Shown here one piece after another: positions 59,690-64,000 of a stretch of 64,000 nt of DNA. The stretch spans positions 1 to 64,000 of the forward strand of contig JAHLKC010000165.1 in assembly GCA_025449115.1 (NCBI GenBank). Reading direction: 5' to 3'. The notes beneath the pieces were generated by a model. That model was given only the letters and a program-made list of their open reading frames with translations, searched no databases and was not told the origin of the DNA. How positions within the stretch are numbered: position 1 is the first letter of the stretch; each line of letters begins with the position of its first letter. Made by a program: the position numbers and the translations under genes. Source of the DNA: Chytridium lagenaria. Its lineage: Eukaryota; Chytridiomycota; Chytridiomycetes; Chytridiales; Chytridiaceae.

Positions 59690-59847
59690 GGTGAAGAGTA
59701 GTGTGTCCGAGTAAAGGTCAAACAAGGAAGTGTTGTTGGATTTGACTTCAGAAAAATCGGAGAACGGAAATTTAGAACCCCCTTTGTTGAAGAGCCCCCT
59801 GGTCGGTCCAAAAGCATTGCTGAGGAGTGCATTGGACATAATACACC
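59690..59847. promoter_or_regulatory. Divergent promoter region between CCT8 and GET1
   Basis: The 158-bp spacer lies between the start codons of CCT8 (minus) and GET1 (plus). It must contain both promoters. No specific motif is recognised. Confidence 0.4.
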
Positions 59848-60783
59848 ATGGCACTTCCCGTCATCACGGTCCTCGTTTGTGCTCTCTTTTTGGAACTGTT
59901 TTCGCTCCTCGGCTACAACTTGATCGGCGAAAAGGTTTGATCATGACTTTGCAAAAGCCTTTTTTTGGAGGTGTCTTGTTGACGCAAGCTAACACTAAAA
60001 TGGTGATCATTCTTGTTTCAAAAAGGCATATAGATTATTCAGGACGATTCTACCTTCACCGTTTTCGAAGCGTCTGGGATCATTAAGACAGGAATGTATG
60101 CAGGTTAAAAAGGAAATGGACTCGACCAGCGCTATGGACGAGTTTGCAAAGTGGGCTAAATTGAGACGGCGCTTCGACAAGCTTGTCGCTGAACTGGATA
60201 GCTCAAGTGGGTTTATAAAATTTAACCTGCTTATTTGCATCATGCGTCTTCCCTTACGATGTCAGGACGCTGACATTGTAAAAATAGCTAAAATGAGGCA
60301 TCTGATCGCGCGTCATTTGAGAGGTCGATATCTTGGGGACTCCGAGCCTTCATGTGGATTTTTCAGACTTATCTGATTCTTTCGTTCTCTACGGAACCAT
60401 GTTTTACGTACCTCGAAGCTGGACTGGACCTTTTGGATACATGTTGAGTCTTCCATTCGCTCCTCATGGTAAGTTTTTCCTTGATAATCTTGAAGCAATG
60501 TTACTGAATTATATGACTCAAATTGTTTTTGTTGCTTCTTGTCTGAGCTGCTATTTCGTTGCAATACTAATTTACTTTGATTTTAGGGTCCGTGAGTGTA
60601 GTGTTTTGGCTCTTTGCATGCAAAATGCATTTGCAAGAGGTCTTTCCCTCTTCAAGTGAAATGCCACTCTTCTATCTATCCCTATCCCCAACGTACATTT
60701 CAGCTTACCCACGTTCAACAACAACTTCCTACAGCGTCTGTATTCCTACCTCGCAGCAGTCTTTAGCTTCTCTTATCGCGTAA
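59848..60783 (+). CDS. GET1: GET complex receptor subunit Get1 (WRB)
   Basis: Get1 is the ER-membrane receptor of the Get3 ATPase, which inserts tail-anchored proteins. Exon one (59848-59934) codes MALPVITVLVCALFLELFSL and LGYNLIGEK, a first membrane segment. The cytosolic coiled coil VKKEMDSTSAMDEFAKWAKL and RRRFDKLVAELDSSS is the Get3-binding signature. A later exon carries PRSWTGPFGYMLSLPFAPHG then SVSVVFWLFACKMHLQEVFP, matching the membrane segments near the C-terminus. Junctions between 59990 and 60400 were not resolved cleanly. The end at 60783 follows one open frame with no homology support. Confidence 0.75.
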
Positions 60784-60913
60784 CTCTTTTGTAATTGTAA
60801 AAAAAGTATTCCCTGTGGACGGCTGATAGCCTGACGCATCACCGTTTTGCCAGCCATAATTCAAAGTGTGAATTTGTCAATCCCTAAAACCAACATCACA
60901 ACTATCGCCAAAA

Positions 60914-63137
60914 ATGGATGTCATCAAGAGCGTCCAGGTTGGTATCAGCGCAGATATAGTCTGCAGTTCTGGTAGTCTCGGCATGGCTAACGGACATAAA
61001 ATTAGAACTACCTGAATAAGATGATTCAGGAGGTCTCTGGGATGAAGGTGTTGCTGCTGGATGCCCAAACGGTAGGAAACGAAATGACCAGACTGAAGCG
61101 CTTTGACTAACTGACCCTCAAAGACCCCCATCATCTCCGTCGTCGTCACTCAATCTCAACTTCTATCCCGCGAAATCTATCTGGTTGATCGGCTTGATAA
61201 CCGAACTAGAGACAAGATGAGGCACTTAAAATGCATTGTGCTTGCTAGACCAACGCCGGAGTCGATTCAGGCGCTTGTAGAAGAGCTTCGGGAGCCCTCT
61301 TATGGAGACTACTATCTTTGTGAGCATTATTTTGGCGTATAGGAGTTATTTATCAAGATTTATAGATTTTAGTAATACCCTGAAAAAGTCCTCTATTGAG
61401 CGTCTTGCTGAAGCGGATGAGTTTGAAGTTGTTCGGGAAGTTCAGGTATTGATATAATGGGATAATATTGGAAGTTAAATTTATGTAGGAATATTTTGCT
61501 GACTTTCTTGCCATCAACTCGGATTTATTTTCCCTTAACGTGAGCGCTCCGGAATACCCTCTATTTAATGAGAGCCCCTCGATATGGGATAACAAGACAT
61601 TTACTCGAGTGACTGAGGGAATTTTAGCGACGCTTTTGGCGTTGAAGAAAAAGCCGCTTATTCGATACGAAAGGACGTCAACATTAGGCAAGAAATTGGC
61701 CGCTGAGCTTACAGTATGTTCACAGTTGATGTGATAGACTTTTATTCAAATTCTATCAAAGTATCAAATACAACAGGAAGGACCTTTATTCGATTTCCGA
61801 AAGACCGATACACCCCCCATTCTCTTGATCCTCGACCGCCGGAACGATCCTGTCACACCGTTATTAAACCAGTGGACGTATCAGGCGATGATTCACGAGA
61901 CTCATGGCATCGTCAACAACCGTGTTGATCTTTCTACTCTATCCGACGTTCGCCCTGAGCTTCGCGAAATCGTTCTTAGCCCCGATACCGATCCTTTTTA
62001 CCGGAAAAACATGTACCTTAACCTTGGTGATCTCGGTGCGAATATCAAGACTTACGTCGACGAGTATCAGGTGAAACATAAGAGTAGCATGCAGATCGAT
62101 AGTATTGCGGATATGAAGAAGTTCATGGAGGATTATCCTGAGTTTAGGAAGCTTTCTGGGAATGTTACCAAGCATGTGACACTTGTTGGAGAGCTTAGTA
62201 GAAGGGTTGATAGGGAGTGTCTACTTGAAGTCGGGGAGTTGGAGCAGAGTCTTGCTGTTGCTGAAAATCACAGCTCTGATTTAAAGGTAATCGTCATTGG
62301 TTTGTTTGTCTATATATTAACCTTTGTATTGGCGCAGAGCTTGCAGAAGGTCCTCCAACAACAGCAGATTCCCGATGATCAGAAATTACGTCTAGTTCTT
62401 CTTTACGCACTTCGCTATGAGAAACTCTCAACCAACCAGACTCTACCACTTTTAGATCTTCTGAAGAGGGTTGGTGTTTCCGAGAAAAAGATTGCTCTTG
62501 TGGAGGCTCTAGTTCTCTACGCTGGTGCAGACCAAAGGATGGAAGATCTTTTCGATAATCAAGATATACTTGCAAGGACAAAGCAAGTTTTCAAAGGGTT
62601 GAAGGTTAGTTTCTATTAACTTTCTGGTTTATTGGTGCATCAATTGCTCGCTTTACTAAACAGCGTTTATTTGTTTTAAACTATTTTTAGGGAGTGGAAA
62701 ACGTGTACACGCAACATTCACCTCATCTCGTCACCACTTTGCAAGACATGATTAAGGGGAAGTTGAAACTTGAAAATTACCCTTTCATTGACGGGAGCAC
62801 GCGAGACAAGTCAGTTGTTTGCTCTATTGTTGCTGTACTGATTTCCTCCTTTTAAAAGACCGCAAGACATCATTGTATTCATGGTTGGCGGTACGACATA
62901 TGCTGAAGCTCGGGAAGTTAGTAAGCTTAACGCGAGCAATCCCGGTGTTCGCATTGTTTTAGGAGGAACTATAGTACATAATTCACAAAGGTAAAGCCTC
63001 TTTCAAATGATGTAAGATCTAACGCGTGAATTATAAGCTTTTTGCGAGAAGTATCTGACTCCGTGGCGAGGTGGACTAGTAAAGGAGACGTTGCTTCACC
63101 AAATCTTCAAAGACTAAAGACATCGAGGTTAGATTAA
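60914..63137 (+). CDS. VPS45: Sec1/Munc18 family protein VPS45
   Basis: VPS45 binds the SNARE Tlg2/syntaxin-16 for Golgi-to-endosome fusion. Ten exons in phase: 60914-60937, 61006-61071, 61124-61319, 61366-61445, 61489-61713, 61762-62286, 62338-62604, 62691-62809, 62859-62990, 63038-63137. Matches include [134 protein letters not shown], and [20 protein letters not shown]. It ends [14 protein letters not shown] and a short tail. No frame damage. Confidence 0.95.
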
Positions 63138-63647
63138 TCTTGACTTTATTGGGTGGAGCTGCTTCATTTACTCTTCTTCTATCTTTTTGTTCGTTTGTTG
63201 GAGAATGCCCTTTGTATAAAGCCTCCTTTGAACCAGTAATCCCATTTCTTACACTCTTCTTCTCACTTCCACGATATCGTTGTACCATATATATTGGCGA
63301 ACTCTACCTCGGTCTGGTCATTGTTGCATCTTTTGCCCCCTCCGCGAAATGTTTGCTCTATCGCATTTTCCTTATATTCTCGCATTTTTCTCCATGTTAC
63401 CTTCCATCCGCCTTCTAATATGCGTCACGGCTCGACTTTTTGTTTGGAATACATTTGTATGTTCCTCTCATTCAAAATCTCCTATTTAAAACAATGTCGT
63501 TTGTTTTATCATTCTTCTTTCATCATAAAATCTGTAGTCGGGAGACGGGATCAAGTTCGAGGATTTTTTGAATGTAAATATGCAAAACTTGGTTTATTTA
63601 AAATGATCTTGAATTATGAGTGCAACATCTATTTACTTGCAGGAAGA
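63138..63647. other. Convergent intergenic region
   Basis: About 510 bp between the stop codons of VPS45 and the Sel1/Skt5-like gene. It is pyrimidine-rich on the plus strand (63150-63480). Open frames there show no protein character. No RNA or repeat is recognised. Confidence 0.5.
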
Positions 63648-64000
63648 CTACATGACAAGGCACTTGTTCCCTCCATCCAATTCCTCGTCCATATGAGCCC
63701 TTTTACTTTTCGCAGCTGTTTTGGGAGGAGCAAAGCTTCCCAATTGCACACTTTTACCACTTCCCGAACCAGATGCTCCTCCCATCATCGACACAAAAGT
63801 CCTCTTATCCTTCTCCTTCTTCCAGGCAACGCCTTTTTCTTCAAGTCTCTTGATGGCCTTCTCGTCTCCTTCGTCGGCGGCACGACGATACCAGCGAAGG
63901 GATTCGTCTGGATCAGGACCTTCGGGATCGCCGATACCGTGCTCTTCAAAGTAGCCCATGGCAAACATTGCACGCGGAAGACCAGCCTCTGCAGCCAAAG
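63648..64000 (-). CDS. Sel1-repeat protein with CaaX tail, Skt5/Chs4-like (partial)
   Basis: The gene is cut by the right edge of the window; only the C-terminal 116 residues are present. Two Sel1-like repeats are visible: AAEAGLPRAMFAMGYFEEHG and ESLRWYRRAADEGDEKAIKR, continuing LEEKGVAWKKEK. A Gly/Ser/Lys-rich segment (MGGASGSGSGKSVQLGSFAP) follows, and the protein ends in CLVM, a CaaX box for prenylation. Sel1 repeats with a C-terminal CaaX box are characteristic of Skt5/Chs4, the activators of chitin synthase in fungi. Family assignment is probable, but the N-terminal part is missing. Confidence 0.8.
   Translation of the reverse strand, partial: LAAEAGLPRAMFAMGYFEEHGIGDPEGPDPDESLRWYRRAADEGDEKAIKRLEEKGVAWKKEKDKRTFVSMMGGASGSGSGKSVQLGSFAPPKTAAKSKRAHMDEELDGGNKCLVM

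Overview
The window is nuclear DNA of a fungus, most likely a zoosporic (chytrid-like) lineage. This rests on dense protein-coding genes on both strands, GT-AG introns mostly 37-90 nt long, fungal-type proteins (Fpk1/Nrc-2-type AGC kinase, Skt5/Chs4-like Sel1 protein with a CaaX tail, Bzz1/Toca-like F-BAR protein, Bre2/ASH2 COMPASS subunit), and a centrin plus long coiled-coil proteins, which fit a flagellated fungus. Mitochondrial complex I (NDUFS8), enoyl-CoA hydratase and an m-AAA protease indicate aerobic mitochondria. I cannot name the species.

Layout, left to right: decayed tandem copies of part of a PA28 exon (1-420); four small unrecognised genes (524-3202); proteasome activator PA28 (3420-4664, -); enoyl-CoA hydratase (5116-6344, +); APS kinase (6507-7350, -); a glutamine-rich small heat-shock protein with a heat-shock element upstream (7812-8549, -); an AGC kinase (9489-11990, -); the rRNA dimethylase DIM1 (13061-14255, -); TRAPPC2L/Tca17 (14575-15426, +); the COMPASS subunit ASH2 (15572-19799, +); a divergent pair of small Cys-containing paralogs (19929-20663); a single-pass membrane protein with a PPxY motif (about 21342-21997, +); a NEK-like kinase that appears joined to PB1 and SAM domains (22063-24571, -); a C2H2 factor (24806-26866, +); RLP24 (26981-27712, +); centrin (27869-28800, -); AFG3/YTA10-type protease (28982-31532, -); a VHS-GAT adaptor (31873-33372, -); NDUFS8 (34078-34987, +); a coiled-coil protein (35226-37365, -); exosome RRP43 (37411-38586, +); HID1 (38671-41651, -); a long coiled-coil protein (41734-44768, -); F-BAR/HR1/SH3 (44856-47020, +); a disordered protein (47207-49738, +); a WD40 protein without F-box (50138-51357, -); a possible membrane protein (52108-52795, -); LSm2 (52974-53404, -); its F-box/WD40 relative (53691-55383, -); maleylacetoacetate isomerase (56080-57128, -); CCT8 (57373-59689, -); GET1 (59848-60783, +); VPS45 (60914-63137, +); and a Sel1/Skt5-like gene cut by the right edge.

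There is no operon logic; the genes are independent eukaryotic units, many of them divergent with start codons only 45-320 bp apart. Several conserved genes need one-base corrections to read through (AGC kinase, DIM1, ASH2, NEK kinase, AFG3, NDUFS8, centrin, RLP24), while others across 5-12 exons are perfect (enoyl-CoA hydratase, APS kinase, RRP43, isomerase, VPS45, F-box/WD40). I read this as patchy base-level sequence error, but it could hide real decay. The least familiar biology is the small divergent paralog pair, the kinase-PB1-SAM architecture and the F-box-less WD40 paralog.
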